Part shown: one piece after another, positions 24,190-33,105 of the stretch
Layout of the letters: each line of letters opens with the position of its first letter
Position numbering within the stretch: the first letter of the stretch is position 1
Source of the DNA: JAEUMG01 sp046349315
GTDB lineage: Bacteria; Pseudomonadota; Alphaproteobacteria; Rhizobiales; Aestuariivirgaceae
Length of the DNA stretch: 64,000 bases
NCBI GenBank assembly: GCA_046349315.1
Contig: JAXMCQ010000007.1
Location: forward strand, 1-64,000
Direction of reading: 5' to 3'
Notes under the pieces: generated by a model
The model's database searches: none
The model's input: the letters and a program-made list of their open reading frames with translations, nothing else
Told to the model about the DNA's origin: nothing
Made by a program: the position numbers and the translations under genes

Positions 24190-25950
24190 TTAGTATCCCG
24201 CGGCTGCTCCCGCAGGCCGCCGGTCATCATGGCCGCCATAGCGCATGCCGGGAACGGTCGCGCTTAATCGCGCGGCATCATTGCCGGAAGTGGCATCGCC
24301 AGTATCCGCCGCTGCTGCCGGGCCGATCAGGATTGCTTCGGCCGCACCCCAGGGCGACTGCGTCACGATCTTGTGCCCGCGTGCGGTAAGGAGCGCAGTC
24401 GTGTCGGCGGAGAGCGCAAAGGGTTCCACGGTAATTTGGTCGGGCAGCCATTGGTGATGGATGCGCGGCGCATTGACAGCCTCCTGGATCGTCATGCCGT
24501 AGTCGACGACGTCGATGATGACCTGCGCGACGATCGAAATGATCCGTGAACCGCCGGGGCTGCCGACGACCAGGAAGGTCTTGCCGTCCTTGGCAACGAT
24601 CGTCGGGCTCATCGAACTTAAGGGTCGCTTTCCGGGCGCGATCGCATTGTTCTCGCCTTGCACGAGCCCGAAGAGATTGGCGGCACCCGGCTTGGTGGTG
24701 AAGTCATCCATCTCGTCATTGAGGAAGAATCCCGTGTCCCCGGCAATGACCTTGGCGCCGAACAGCGCATTGAGGGTCGTGGTCACGGCGATGGCGTTGC
24801 CGGCCTTGTCGACGATCGAATAATGCGTCGTCTGCGTGCCTTCATGCGGTGGCTTGCCTTGCTGCAGCTCTGTCGACGGCGTCGCCTTGTCCATCTTGAT
24901 CGCGGCGCTGAGTTTTGCAGCATATTCCTTGGAAAGCAGCCTGCCGAGCGGATTGCTGATGAAGTCGGGATCGCCGAGCAGGAAATTGCGATCGACGAAT
25001 GCATGCCGCATCGCTTCGGCAAGCACGTGCACGGCCTGCGCTGAGTGATAGCCCCAATCCCGCATGGGATAGGCTTCGATGATGTGGAGGATCAGGCAGA
25101 TTGCCGTGCCGCCTGAACTTGGCGGCGGCGCCGAATAGATCTCGTAGCCGCGATAGGAGCATTCGAGCGGTGCTGTCTCTGACACGCTGTGCTTGGTAAA
25201 ATCTTCCTTCGAGAGAATCCCACCATTGGCGCGGCTCGCCGTGACGATCTTGTCGGCGATAGCGCCGCGGTAGAAGGCATCGGACCCGGTTTCGGCGATC
25301 GCCTTCAGCGTTCTTGCAAGATCGGGCTGGATCAGGCGGTCACCCTCTTTCAGTGGCTTGCCGTCCTTGAGAAAGATCGCCGCAACATTCGGCTGCTTGG
25401 CGAAGGCCTCCGCTGCCGTTGCCAGGATGGTTGCGTCGCCTGCTGTCAGCGTGAAGCCTTCCGCGGCGAGCTTGATGGCCGGCGCCATGACGGCGGCCCG
25501 GCTCATCGTGCCGTATTTCGCAAGCATGCTATCGAGCCCCAGTACCGAACCCGGCACGGCGACGGCAAGATAGCCGACGAGGCTCGCATTCTCGATCAGT
25601 TCGCCCTTGGCGTCGAGGTACATGTTGGGTGTTGCGGCGAGCGGCGCCTTCTCGCGGAAATTCACGAACATCGCGCTGCCATCGGCCAGACGAATCGTCG
25701 CAAAGCCGCCGCCGCCAAGATTGCCACAGCACGGATTGACCACTGCCATGGCATAGCCGACGGCAACCGCCGCATCGACCGCGTTGCCGCCGGCTTCGAG
25801 GATTTCGACGCCGACTTGCGAAGCCAAATGCTGCGAGGACACCACCATGCCGTTTTCGGCCGCGACCGGTTGGCGCGTAAAGGCGCGCGCGGGGCAGGCT
25901 GAGAACGCTACAAGGAGCGCAAGAAGCAGAAATCCGAGGCCGCGTTTCAT
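24190..25950 (-). CDS. ggt: Gamma-glutamyltransferase
   Basis: Periplasmic Ntn-hydrolase that removes the gamma-glutamyl group of glutathione. The 586-residue precursor has a signal peptide (GLGFLLLALLVAFSACPARA). The conserved GGNAVDAAVAVGYA, GNLGGGGFATI and PPPSSGGTA blocks lie in the large subunit. Self-cleavage would occur before the Thr of TTHYSIVDKAGNAIAVTTT, giving the small subunit with LSSMSPTIV and GSPGGSRI. All expected parts are present. It ends 6 bases from the convergent hydrolase. Confidence 0.95.
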   Translation of the reverse strand: MKRGLGFLLLALLVAFSACPARAFTRQPVAAENGMVVSSQHLASQVGVEILEAGGNAVDAAVAVGYAMAVVNPCCGNLGGGGFATIRLADGSAMFVNFREKAPLAATPNMYLDAKGELIENASLVGYLAVAVPGSVLGLDSMLAKYGTMSRAAVMAPAIKLAAEGFTLTAGDATILATAAEAFAKQPNVAAIFLKDGKPLKEGDRLIQPDLARTLKAIAETGSDAFYRGAIADKIVTASRANGGILSKEDFTKHSVSETAPLECSYRGYEIYSAPPPSSGGTAICLILHIIEAYPMRDWGYHSAQAVHVLAEAMRHAFVDRNFLLGDPDFISNPLGRLLSKEYAAKLSAAIKMDKATPSTELQQGKPPHEGTQTTHYSIVDKAGNAIAVTTTLNALFGAKVIAGDTGFFLNDEMDDFTTKPGAANLFGLVQGENNAIAPGKRPLSSMSPTIVAKDGKTFLVVGSPGGSRIISIVAQVIIDVVDYGMTIQEAVNAPRIHHQWLPDQITVEPFALSADTTALLTARGHKIVTQSPWGAAEAILIGPAAAADTGDATSGNDAARLSATVPGMRYGGHDDRRPAGAAAGY

Positions 25951-26020
25951 CGTGAGGCAACCGATGGCGAGAACTGACACGCGCAGTGTCGCTTCTACGG
26001 CGCCCGCGCACAAGGGCGCA

Positions 26021-28018
26021 TTAGAGCCCGAACGGGTAAGTGTCGGGAAGCCCTGCGATGGTCTTCGCTTCGAAAGGCGTAACGGCATGGGTTCGATCGA
26101 ACCAGATATATTCGTCGAACTGATCGGGAAGGACAGCCTGGAAATAATGGCTGGCGAGTTCGGTCTCCGGCCGATAGATCACGCCAATGGCGCGTTCGAG
26201 CCGCGGCTTCATCAGGGCGCGCTTGAGATTGGGATCACCTGCGCGTAGCGGCAATGCGAAGCGCAGGACGCCGCTCTCATGGCACTGCCGCTCATAGCTT
26301 GCGTGATGCGAGGTTCGCACCGCTTTCACTTCCATCGGAGCATCCCAATGTGTCGCCGCAGCCACGCTGCCCGAATCGGTTCCGAAGCCGATTGCATAGG
26401 CAGCATTACCCAACCCACTGCGACACAGTTCGCCGATATTGGTCTCTCCCCGCGCCGACATCTCGGTCGCCGAGGCATTGCCGATATGCGAATTATGCGC
26501 CCACACAATGGCCTTGGAAGCGCTGCCGTGATGTTCGAGAAGCGCATTGAGCGTCTCGAACATATGCGTATCGCGCAGGTTCCACGAGGCCCGCGATCCA
26601 TAATACATGATGCGATAATATTGTTCGGCGCTGGCGATGAGGCGCGCATTGTGGACGGCGTTGAGATATTTCTCGCCGCCTTCGGCCATATAGACATTCT
26701 GCTTTATCAGAATGTCCTTGAGCATCGCCACGACATCCTTCTCGCAGGTCGCAAGGCCGCCGCTTAGCATCGCCTCGCCATATGCGGCCGGATCGCTCTG
26801 CCAGGGCGTGAGGCAGCCATAGCGTTCGCGCGCCACTCGTGCGGCTTCCGGATCAGCCTTATCTAGATAGGCGAGCACCTCGCCAATTGAGGTATAGAGA
26901 CTGTAGATATCCAGGCCGTAAAACGCAGCGCGCTTGTGAAGCGGCTTGCCGTGATTGCGCTGGCGCAGCCAATCGACGAAGCTACGCACCTCTTCGTTCC
27001 GCCACATCCACTGCGGAAAGCGCGCAAACGCCGTCCACTCCTTGGGCGAGTATTCGAAATGCCGGACATAATGGTCGATGCGCGCCGCGTCTGGCCAATC
27101 GCCCTCGATGGCGACGAACGTGAAACCCTTTTTCTCGATCAGTTCGCGCGTGATGCGCTCACGCATGCGGTAGAATTCCGAGGTGCCGTGGCTCGCCTCG
27201 CCGAGGAGGACCACGCGCGCGTCGCCAATACGCCGGAGCAGGGGGGCAAGATCGGCTGTTTCGATCGATTCGAATGCTTCAGCATGCCGCGCGATCTGTC
27301 TCGGCAGGTCTTCCGCTTGGGTCGTTGGGATCGCCCTTGGTCTTGCGAAGGAGGCCAACTCGCCCTTTTCAGGCAACCACCCTTCCTCGCCGATCAGCGG
27401 CACGAACCTAACATCTGCAATATCCTCGGTGCGGAACTCGCTTTCCGAAACGCGGGTTACGCGCACCAATTCCTGAGCGCGCGGATCGGTGCCAACCGGA
27501 ATGACGAGCCGGCCACCGATTTTGAGCTGTTGCTTCAGGCTGTCGGGGACGGAGGGGCCGCCGGCAGCGACGACGATGGCGTCGAAAGGAGCATGCTCGG
27601 CCCAACCGACGGTGCCGTCGCCATGCAATACATGCACATTGGAGTAGCCGAGATCAGCAAGCCGGGTTGCCGCCTTTTCCGCCAGCTGCCCAATGCGCTC
27701 GATCGTGTAGACCTCGCCGGCTATGCGCGACAGAATGGCCGCCGCATAGCCTGAGCCCGCTCCGATTTCCAAGACCTTCTCGCCGCCCTTCAGTTCGAGC
27801 GCCTCGACCATGAAGGCAACGATATAAGGTTGCGAGATCGTCTGCTCCGCCTCGATCGGAAGCGGCGAATCCTCATAGGCGAATTCATGGAGCTGGTGAG
27901 GAAGGAAGGCTTCGCGCGGGACCTCGCGCATTGCAGAGAGGACAAGCGAAGACCTTACGCCACGGGCGACAACCTGGCGTTCGACCATTTCGCGCCGCTG
28001 CCGCGAGAAGTCGGACAT
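26021..28018 (-). CDS. Protein-L-isoaspartate methyltransferase fused to erythromycin esterase-like domain
   Basis: A 665-residue two-domain protein. Residues 1-215 are a PCMT: MVERQVVARGVRSSLVLSAM, SQPYIVAFMVEAL and SAM-binding VLEIGAGSGYAAAIL. Residues 245-660 are an erythromycin esterase/EreA-like domain with LLGEASHGTSEFY (Glu274, His277), FVAIEGDWPDA and WAHNSHIGNA, the motifs for its putative His-Glu active site. PCMT repairs damaged aspartyl residues. The Ere-like domain of such fusions is not a proven macrolide esterase. The fusion is a single uninterrupted frame. Confidence 0.93.
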   Translation of the reverse strand: MSDFSRQRREMVERQVVARGVRSSLVLSAMREVPREAFLPHQLHEFAYEDSPLPIEAEQTISQPYIVAFMVEALELKGGEKVLEIGAGSGYAAAILSRIAGEVYTIERIGQLAEKAATRLADLGYSNVHVLHGDGTVGWAEHAPFDAIVVAAGGPSVPDSLKQQLKIGGRLVIPVGTDPRAQELVRVTRVSESEFRTEDIADVRFVPLIGEEGWLPEKGELASFARPRAIPTTQAEDLPRQIARHAEAFESIETADLAPLLRRIGDARVVLLGEASHGTSEFYRMRERITRELIEKKGFTFVAIEGDWPDAARIDHYVRHFEYSPKEWTAFARFPQWMWRNEEVRSFVDWLRQRNHGKPLHKRAAFYGLDIYSLYTSIGEVLAYLDKADPEAARVARERYGCLTPWQSDPAAYGEAMLSGGLATCEKDVVAMLKDILIKQNVYMAEGGEKYLNAVHNARLIASAEQYYRIMYYGSRASWNLRDTHMFETLNALLEHHGSASKAIVWAHNSHIGNASATEMSARGETNIGELCRSGLGNAAYAIGFGTDSGSVAAATHWDAPMEVKAVRTSHHASYERQCHESGVLRFALPLRAGDPNLKRALMKPRLERAIGVIYRPETELASHYFQAVLPDQFDEYIWFDRTHAVTPFEAKTIAGLPDTYPFGL

Positions 28019-28106
28019 GGACGTCGAGCTCTTCCACTTTGATCAATACTGTCAAAATGCGCGATAGAACCGGCCCGTTCCTTGATCTCGGTCAAACCCG
28101 TGGCCG

Positions 28107-28577
28107 TCACTGAAACTGCCTCATCCGGACGAGGAAACCACCTTTCGGAAAGGCCTCGCGGGCGTATTCGGCAAATCCGCGCTTTGCATAAAAGGCGATA
28201 TTCGAGGCGAAAGCCGCGTTCGTATAAAGCCTGATCTCGCGATGCCCAAGGTCGCGCGCGAGGCCGCGGGCATGCGCGAGGAGCAATTCGCCCAAACCGT
28301 TGCCCTGCAGATCGGGGTGTACGGCGAGATTCTCGATAAGCAGATGACCTTCCTCGTCAACCGTCTCGATCAGGGCGCGGAGAGCGCCGTCGACTTCATA
28401 GAGATCGATCATGTGAGCCGCCACCGCCCGCTCGTAATCGGCGGTCATGGGCAGTGGTTCGCGCCCGATGAGCGGCACCCATTTGGCGTAGGCAAGCCGC
28501 GATAAGTCGCGGATCGCCGGGACATCGTCCGGACCTGCACGGCGCAAGGGCGGAATACCCGCCTCTTTCGCTTTCAC
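28107..28577 (-). CDS. GNAT acetyltransferase
   Basis: A 156-residue GNAT protein: RRAGPDDVPAIRDLSRLAY opening, LLIENLAVHPDLQGNGLGELLL acetyl-CoA loop and FYAKRGFAEYARE end. The start is a GTG at 28577, which overlaps the stop of the DUF1127 gene as GTGA, a clear case of coupling. Substrate unknown. Confidence 0.87.
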   Translation of the reverse strand: MKAKEAGIPPLRRAGPDDVPAIRDLSRLAYAKWVPLIGREPLPMTADYERAVAAHMIDLYEVDGALRALIETVDEEGHLLIENLAVHPDLQGNGLGELLLAHARGLARDLGHREIRLYTNAAFASNIAFYAKRGFAEYAREAFPKGGFLVRMRQFQ

Positions 28578-28849
28578 GTTCTGGCTTTGCGGAACACAGC
28601 CATCGCGCTCGTTGCGGCGACGACAGCCTCGGCCTGCGAATGCAGCATCGCGGGCCCATGTTCCGGCGCGAACTCGACGCCCAAATCTGCAAGGATCCGC
28701 GGATCGAGGCTGCGAAGCTCTTCCTCTTCCCCCATCAGCTGGCGGCGGCGCCGATAGGCGGAAGTCCAAGAGCGAACGAGGGCCGCAACGGTCTCATGAA
28801 ATGTTCCAACCAAACTGTCGGCTGGTCCAGAACGGCTGATCACGGGCAT
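28574..28849 (-). CDS. DUF1127-type small protein
   Basis: A 91-residue protein with a DUF1127-like element (RRRRQLMGEEEELRSLDPRIL and ADLGVEF), the Arg-rich motif found in many short alphaproteobacterial proteins, some of which influence RNA turnover and phosphate/carbon metabolism. I prefer the ATG at 28849, with GGGG 9 bases ahead; the ATG at 28858 overlaps its own ribosome site. The last 30 residues are an atypical Ala-rich tail. It is coupled to a GNAT gene. Confidence 0.78.
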   Translation of the reverse strand: MPVISRSGPADSLVGTFHETVAALVRSWTSAYRRRRQLMGEEEELRSLDPRILADLGVEFAPEHGPAMLHSQAEAVVAATSAMAVFRKART

Positions 28850-28944
28850 AACGTTCATCCCCAGTAACTCTGCGGGGAGGGTGCGCCGCAGGCGATGAAC
28901 CCTGCCTGAACTTGAGACCTCGATTTCGTTCACGGCAAAACAAA

Positions 28945-28969
28945 GAAAGCCGCCCAACAGGCGGCTTTC
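28945..28969 (-). terminator. Rho-independent terminator of the BA14K gene
   Basis: Perfect 10-bp inverted repeat GAAAGCCGCC / GGCGGCTTTC with a 5-base loop, followed on the minus strand by TTTGTTTTG. It lies 20 bases after the BA14K stop codon. Confidence 0.88.
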
Positions 28970-28989
28970 AATGTGTCTATCGGCTTCGC

Positions 28990-29586
28990 TCAGTACGGTG
29001 CGCGGCAGCGGTGCCGGTAGCCGTCGTACCCCACGAAAGTGTCGCTCCGCGGATCGTAGCTGCGATAGCGGCTCAGGCACCACTCGACATGGGCGTTGTA
29101 GCCGCCACCATAATACGCTCCGTCATCGTAATAATCGTCATTGTAGTAATACGAGCCCGCATAGCCAATGGCCGCGCCCGCGGCGAACCACGGCCAGGCA
29201 TTGTTCCAGCCGTTATTATAGCCGTAGCAGCCGCCATAGCGGCACCAGCCGTTATTCCAGCCATTGTTCCAGCCGTAATGCCTGCCGTGCCAGCGGTTAT
29301 TCCAGCCGTAGCGGTTATGGTTCCAGTGCTTGTTGTAGCCATAATGTCTGCCGTTCCAATGCCGGTTTCCATAGCGCGGGCCGCCGTGGTACCTGTAGCC
29401 GCCGCGCTTGAACTTCCGGCGATAGGCAACGGGTTCGACATTCGTGGCCAGGCTGTTGGTGTCGACGAGCGGCTTGGCGCCCGGTTGCGCCAGCGGCATT
29501 GCGGCGATCGGCATTGCAAGTTCCGGCAAAGCGATCATCGCTGCCGTGAGGGCGACGAGAATAACCCGAAGCCTTTTGATGATCAT
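28990..29586 (-). CDS. BA14K-family secreted protein, Gly/Asn/Trp/Tyr-rich
   Basis: A 198-residue protein with an N-terminal signal peptide (residues 1-30). The middle (residues 55-135) is made of degenerate repeats of GYNKHWNHNRYG, YGWNNG and NGWNNGW. One hydrophobic stretch (WPWFAAGAAIGYAGSYYY) follows. The end HVEWCLSRYRSYDPRSDTFVGYDG with CRAPY is the BA14K domain, known from a Brucella antigen with lectin-like behaviour. It is a cell-surface protein. The terminator downstream marks a monocistronic unit. Confidence 0.93.
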   Translation of the reverse strand: MIIKRLRVILVALTAAMIALPELAMPIAAMPLAQPGAKPLVDTNSLATNVEPVAYRRKFKRGGYRYHGGPRYGNRHWNGRHYGYNKHWNHNRYGWNNRWHGRHYGWNNGWNNGWCRYGGCYGYNNGWNNAWPWFAAGAAIGYAGSYYYNDDYYDDGAYYGGGYNAHVEWCLSRYRSYDPRSDTFVGYDGYRHRCRAPY

Positions 29587-29698
29587 AACTAGGACTCCTT
29601 ACACCCCATTCTTGCGGCGTTTAAGGCGCCGCCAAAATCTTAGGTAGTAACATCTTGTGACAGAATTCCGCCTTCCTTGCGGCGGGATCGCGTCGCAC

Positions 29699-30631
29699 TC
29701 AGGTGAACGGCTCGCAGGACTGCCGGTTCCCGACCAGGAAGGCATCCGCCACCAGCCGCAGTGGCGCTACATCGACATCGCTCTGCCCGCGCGCCAGGAG
29801 TACCGAAAAATGCTCGTAAATCGCCTCGTATTCGGCCGGCGGCTCCTCGACCATCAGGTGCCCGTCGATCTCGAGCCGTGAACCGCCTTTTGAGAGTTTG
29901 AGCAACCGCCGGTCGGCCAGCCGGATTGTGATGTCCCAGGTCTGCTCACCTTCCTGGCGCCAGTCGAAATCGGCCCTGAGATCGGCGGCAAGCCCGTCCG
30001 ATGGCTTGAAGGTGAGTTGGGCAGCGATCGGTGCCGCCTTGTTGGCCGGAACGTTCAAAACTGCACTTTCGACGAAGATCGGGGCAGGGAGAATGTAGCT
30101 GGCGATCGACAAGGCATTGATCCCGGGATCGAAGACCCCGAAGCCGCCCGCCTGCCAAATCCACTCCTGGCCGGGGTGCCAGCGCCGCACATCCTCCTTC
30201 CAGACGATGTCGAGGCCCTCGACGCGGCTGGTCGCCAGATGCTTGCGGGTAATCGCCACCGCGCGGTTGTACTGTGAATGCCAGGTGGTGAAGAGCACGA
30301 GCCCGCGCTTCTCCGCATCGAAGGTCAGATCCGCAAGCTCACTCAAGGTAGCAGTCGGCGGCTTTTCCAGCATGACATGCTTGCCGGCGGCGAGCGCCTC
30401 CTTGGCGATGGCATAGCGGGCTGGCGGCGGCGTGCAGATCGCCACCGCATCGACATCGGAAAGCTTCTCATACATCTCGGCAGCGGTCGCAAAGGTTGGA
30501 ACCCCCGGCTGGCTGATGCCGCGCTGGCTGACGAGCGCGGCGAGTTCGAAGCGCGGATTCTTGGCGATCACCGGCAAATGCTGGTCCTGCGCGATCTTGC
30601 CGACACCGATGATTGCAACCCTATAGGCCAT
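29699..30631 (-). CDS. Gfo/Idh/MocA sugar dehydrogenase (D-galactose/L-arabinose 1-dehydrogenase type)
   Basis: A 310-residue NAD(P)-dependent oxidoreductase with Rossmann start VAIIGVGKIAQDQHLPVI, the EKPPTATLSE block and WKEDVRRWHPGQEWIWQAGG followed by VFDPGINALSI. The second half, including HSQYNRAV, matches D-galactose or L-arabinose 1-dehydrogenases that oxidise the sugar to a lactone. The ATG at 30631 has a GAGGGA site. No other arabinose or galactose pathway genes are adjacent. Confidence 0.88.
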   Translation of the reverse strand: MAYRVAIIGVGKIAQDQHLPVIAKNPRFELAALVSQRGISQPGVPTFATAAEMYEKLSDVDAVAICTPPPARYAIAKEALAAGKHVMLEKPPTATLSELADLTFDAEKRGLVLFTTWHSQYNRAVAITRKHLATSRVEGLDIVWKEDVRRWHPGQEWIWQAGGFGVFDPGINALSIASYILPAPIFVESAVLNVPANKAAPIAAQLTFKPSDGLAADLRADFDWRQEGEQTWDITIRLADRRLLKLSKGGSRLEIDGHLMVEEPPAEYEAIYEHFSVLLARGQSDVDVAPLRLVADAFLVGNRQSCEPFT

Positions 30632-30738
30632 TGATCCCTCGTTTGTTTCGGCGCCCATCATGGCACGGCTGGTTAAAGGAATCTCTCATCAGCTCCGCTA
30701 CTGGACGAGGCCCGTGGCCCCGCCTAAATGCCTGTTCC

Positions 30739-31371
30739 ATGTCCCGGTTCGTCATTTTGCTTGGCGGCACGCTCACCGTCACGCCGCGCCTGATTTCACA
30801 GGTCGAGAATGCCCGCATTATCGCCGCTGACAGCGGCATGACCCATGCGGCGCCACTTGGGCTTGATGCCGAATTATGGGTGGGCGATTTCGATTCGACG
30901 TCGGCGGCCTTGGCCGGCCGCTATCCGGATGTCGAGCGCGATGTGCATCCAGCCGACAAGGCGGCGACCGACGGCGAGATCGCCATCGAAGCGGCGATCG
31001 CGCGTGGCGCCAGCGATTTCATTCTCGTTGGCGGTTTCGGCGGCCAGGCCGACCACACCTTCGGCCATGCCGGGCTCGTCCTGGCTTTGGCAATGCGGGG
31101 TTATCGGGCCTTGCTGACCAGCGGCACCGAGGAAGCCTATCCGCTTCTTCCGGGTGAACATCGCCTCGATGTGCCGGCCGACACCCGCCTCAGCATCGTG
31201 CCCTTTGTCGACCTCACCGGTCTCGATCTCGAGAACGTCAAGTGGCCTTTGCGCCAGCGCAATGTCGCCCTGGGTTCGAGCCTGACGCTCTCCAATGTCG
31301 CGCTCGGCCAGGTGCGGATCGGCCTTGGCAGTGGCTACGGCCTGGCGATTGCCTATCCCGGCGGCGCATGA
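30739..31371 (+). CDS. thiN: Thiamine pyrophosphokinase
   Basis: Converts thiamine to thiamine pyrophosphate with ATP. A 210-residue protein with the ADSGMTHAAPLGLDAELWVGDFDS block, DKAATDGEIAI and LVGGFGGQADHTFGHAGL, all conserved in the catalytic domain, plus a C-terminal TPP-binding domain (VKWPLRQRNVALGSSLTLSN). It would process thiamine taken up by ThiBPQ. No riboswitch was seen here. The stop overlaps the next ATG (ATGA). Confidence 0.93.
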   Translation: MSRFVILLGGTLTVTPRLISQVENARIIAADSGMTHAAPLGLDAELWVGDFDSTSAALAGRYPDVERDVHPADKAATDGEIAIEAAIARGASDFILVGGFGGQADHTFGHAGLVLALAMRGYRALLTSGTEEAYPLLPGEHRLDVPADTRLSIVPFVDLTGLDLENVKWPLRQRNVALGSSLTLSNVALGQVRIGLGSGYGLAIAYPGGA

Positions 31372-32558
31372 CGCAGCTTGATATCGCTCGCATGGGGCGC
31401 CGCGGCGAGGCGGTCGCTGAGGAAGACGGCAAACGGATTTATGTGCCCTTCGCGTTGCCGGGCGAAAGCGTCGAGGCCGAGATCGACGGTGAACGCGGCA
31501 CCTTGCAAGAGATTATCACCGCGAGCCCCGATCGGGTTGCGCCCTTTTGCAAGCATTTCGGACTCTGCGGCGGCTGTCTGCTCCAGCACTGGCGGAAGGA
31601 CGCCTACCGCGCCTGGAAGCGGTCGCTCGTTGCCACGGCGCTGGCACGCGCCGGACTCGCGATCGAGCCTGGCGAATTGATCGATGCCGGTGGGGCAGGG
31701 CGGCGGCGCGTCACGATTCATGGGCGCAAGACCGGTGCTGGTTTCATGCGCCTGCGCTCGCATCAGCTCGAAGACATCGATAATTGCCCGATCCTCGTGG
31801 CTGATCTGTCGCCTGCCTTCGATATCGCCCGCGCCGTGGTGCCGCTTGCCGGCGATTGCGATGTTGCCGTCACCGCAAGCGACACCGGCCTCGATGTGGC
31901 GGTGAAGGCCGCTCGCCAGGTCAATGGTGTTAAGCTTGCACCACTGGTGCAGCATTTCAGCCTCGCGCGACTCTCACTCAATGGTGAGACAATTCTCGAG
32001 GTGCGGCAGCCGCTTGTGAGCATGGGCAAGGCGCAAGTCAAACTGCCGGTCGCGAGCTTTCTACAGGCGACCGCCGTAGGCGAGCACGTTTTGTCGCGAC
32101 TTGTCGGCGATCACTTGAAGAAAGCCCGCAAGATCGCCGATCTTTTTTGCGGCATCGGACCCTTTGCCCTGCGCCTTGCCGAACATGCCGGCATCGCGGC
32201 TGTCGATTCCGATCGTCCCGGATTGACCGCATTGGAAGAGGCCGCGCGCCGCACCCAAGGTTTGAAGCCCATCCAAACGCAGCGCCGCGATCTGTTTCGC
32301 GAGCCGCTCATCGTCAGAGAACTCAACGCATTCGACGGTGTTGTCTTCGATCCACCGCGCGCCGGTGCCGAGGCGCAAGCCCGCGAACTCGCGAAATCAT
32401 CGGTGAAGCGAGTGGTTGCGGTATCTTGTGATGCGGCAACCTTCGCGCGCGACGCTTCAATCCTCGTCGCCGGCAGCTATCGCATTGTTTCGGTTACACC
32501 CGTGGACCAGTTCGTCTGGTCGCCGCATGTCGAAATCGTCGGGACATTTGAGAGATAA
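31368..32558 (+). CDS. 23S rRNA (uracil-5-)-methyltransferase, RlmD/RumA-like
   Basis: A 396-residue SAM-dependent RNA m5U methyltransferase. It has an N-terminal TRAM-like domain, an iron-sulfur cluster motif CKHFGLCGGC near residues 60-70 with a further Cys in DNCPI, the SAM loop DLFCGIGPFALRLAE, VFDPPRAGAEAQ and the nucleophile in VVAVSCDAATFARD. I cannot tell the exact target uracil (position 1939 or 747) by eye. Translation is coupled to thiN by ATGA. A repeat element follows the stop. Confidence 0.93.
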   Translation: MTQLDIARMGRRGEAVAEEDGKRIYVPFALPGESVEAEIDGERGTLQEIITASPDRVAPFCKHFGLCGGCLLQHWRKDAYRAWKRSLVATALARAGLAIEPGELIDAGGAGRRRVTIHGRKTGAGFMRLRSHQLEDIDNCPILVADLSPAFDIARAVVPLAGDCDVAVTASDTGLDVAVKAARQVNGVKLAPLVQHFSLARLSLNGETILEVRQPLVSMGKAQVKLPVASFLQATAVGEHVLSRLVGDHLKKARKIADLFCGIGPFALRLAEHAGIAAVDSDRPGLTALEEAARRTQGLKPIQTQRRDLFREPLIVRELNAFDGVVFDPPRAGAEAQARELAKSSVKRVVAVSCDAATFARDASILVAGSYRIVSVTPVDQFVWSPHVEIVGTFER

Positions 32559-32559
32559 T

Positions 32560-32725
32560 CTTCACCCCGCGCGAGCGGGGAGAAGAGGGGGCCCCCGGCG
32601 CGTTTCAGCGACGGGGAAGATGAGGGGCGCCCGGTCCTTGATAAGAGGAATCTGTTGGCCCCTCACCATCCCCATCGCTCGCGCGATGGGTCCCCTTCCT
32701 CTCCCCGCTATCGCGGGGCGAGGAC
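32560..32725. repeat. Palindromic repeat, family B, copy 2
   Basis: A 165-bp element starting just after the methyltransferase stop. It has inner palindromes such as CCCATCGCTCGCGCGATGGG and CCCCGCTATCGCGGGG, and ends in GGGCGAGGAC. It is collinear with 48017-48180: both share GCCCCTCACCATCCCCATC and GGGTCCCCTTCCTCTCC. Its left end is lined with CCCGCGCGAGCGGGG. Confidence 0.85.
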
Positions 32726-32734
32726 AATGCCTGG

Positions 32735-33070
32735 TTATGATTGGAGCACGCCGTCGATGCCTTCGAACACGGCGATATTGTCAAAGCGGATCACGCGATA
32801 ACCGGAGCGTGTCTGGAAGCTGGTTCGCCTCTTGTCACTTTCAATTTCCTCGGGCGTGGAGTGTGTCGCCCCGTCGAGTTCGATGACAAGTTTGCGCTCT
32901 CGACACAGAAAATCGGCCACGTAAGGCCCAATGGGTGTCTGCCGGACAAACTTGAGATTGTTGAGCTTGCGCCCGCGCAATTGTTCCCGAAGTTGCTTCT
33001 CCGCCGAAGTCTCGTCGCGCCGAAGCTTGCGTGCTATTGGCAGCTGATATCGATCGCGCCCTCGCATCAT
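32735..33070 (-). CDS. DUF559 endonuclease-like protein
   Basis: A 111-residue protein with the DUF559 layout: ARKLRRDETSAEKQLREQLRGRKL, NLKFVRQTPIGPYVADFLC and KLVIELDGATHSTPEEIESDKRR, then YRVIRFDN. This is a small PD-(D/E)xK-like nuclease fold related to very short patch repair enzymes, with acidic residues in ADF and ELDG. The function is not known. It is bounded by a repeat element on one side. A second ATG three bases in is an equally good start. Confidence 0.85.
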   Translation of the reverse strand: MMRGRDRYQLPIARKLRRDETSAEKQLREQLRGRKLNNLKFVRQTPIGPYVADFLCRERKLVIELDGATHSTPEEIESDKRRTSFQTRSGYRVIRFDNIAVFEGIDGVLQS

Positions 33071-33105
33071 GAAATACTAGCATGGGTGTGAGAAGAGGAA
33101 CACGA

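Noticed and set aside
32735..32960. Family B repeat and DUF559 gene as part of a mobile element
   Set aside because: No terminal repeats enclose the gene; DUF559 genes are common and stand-alone.
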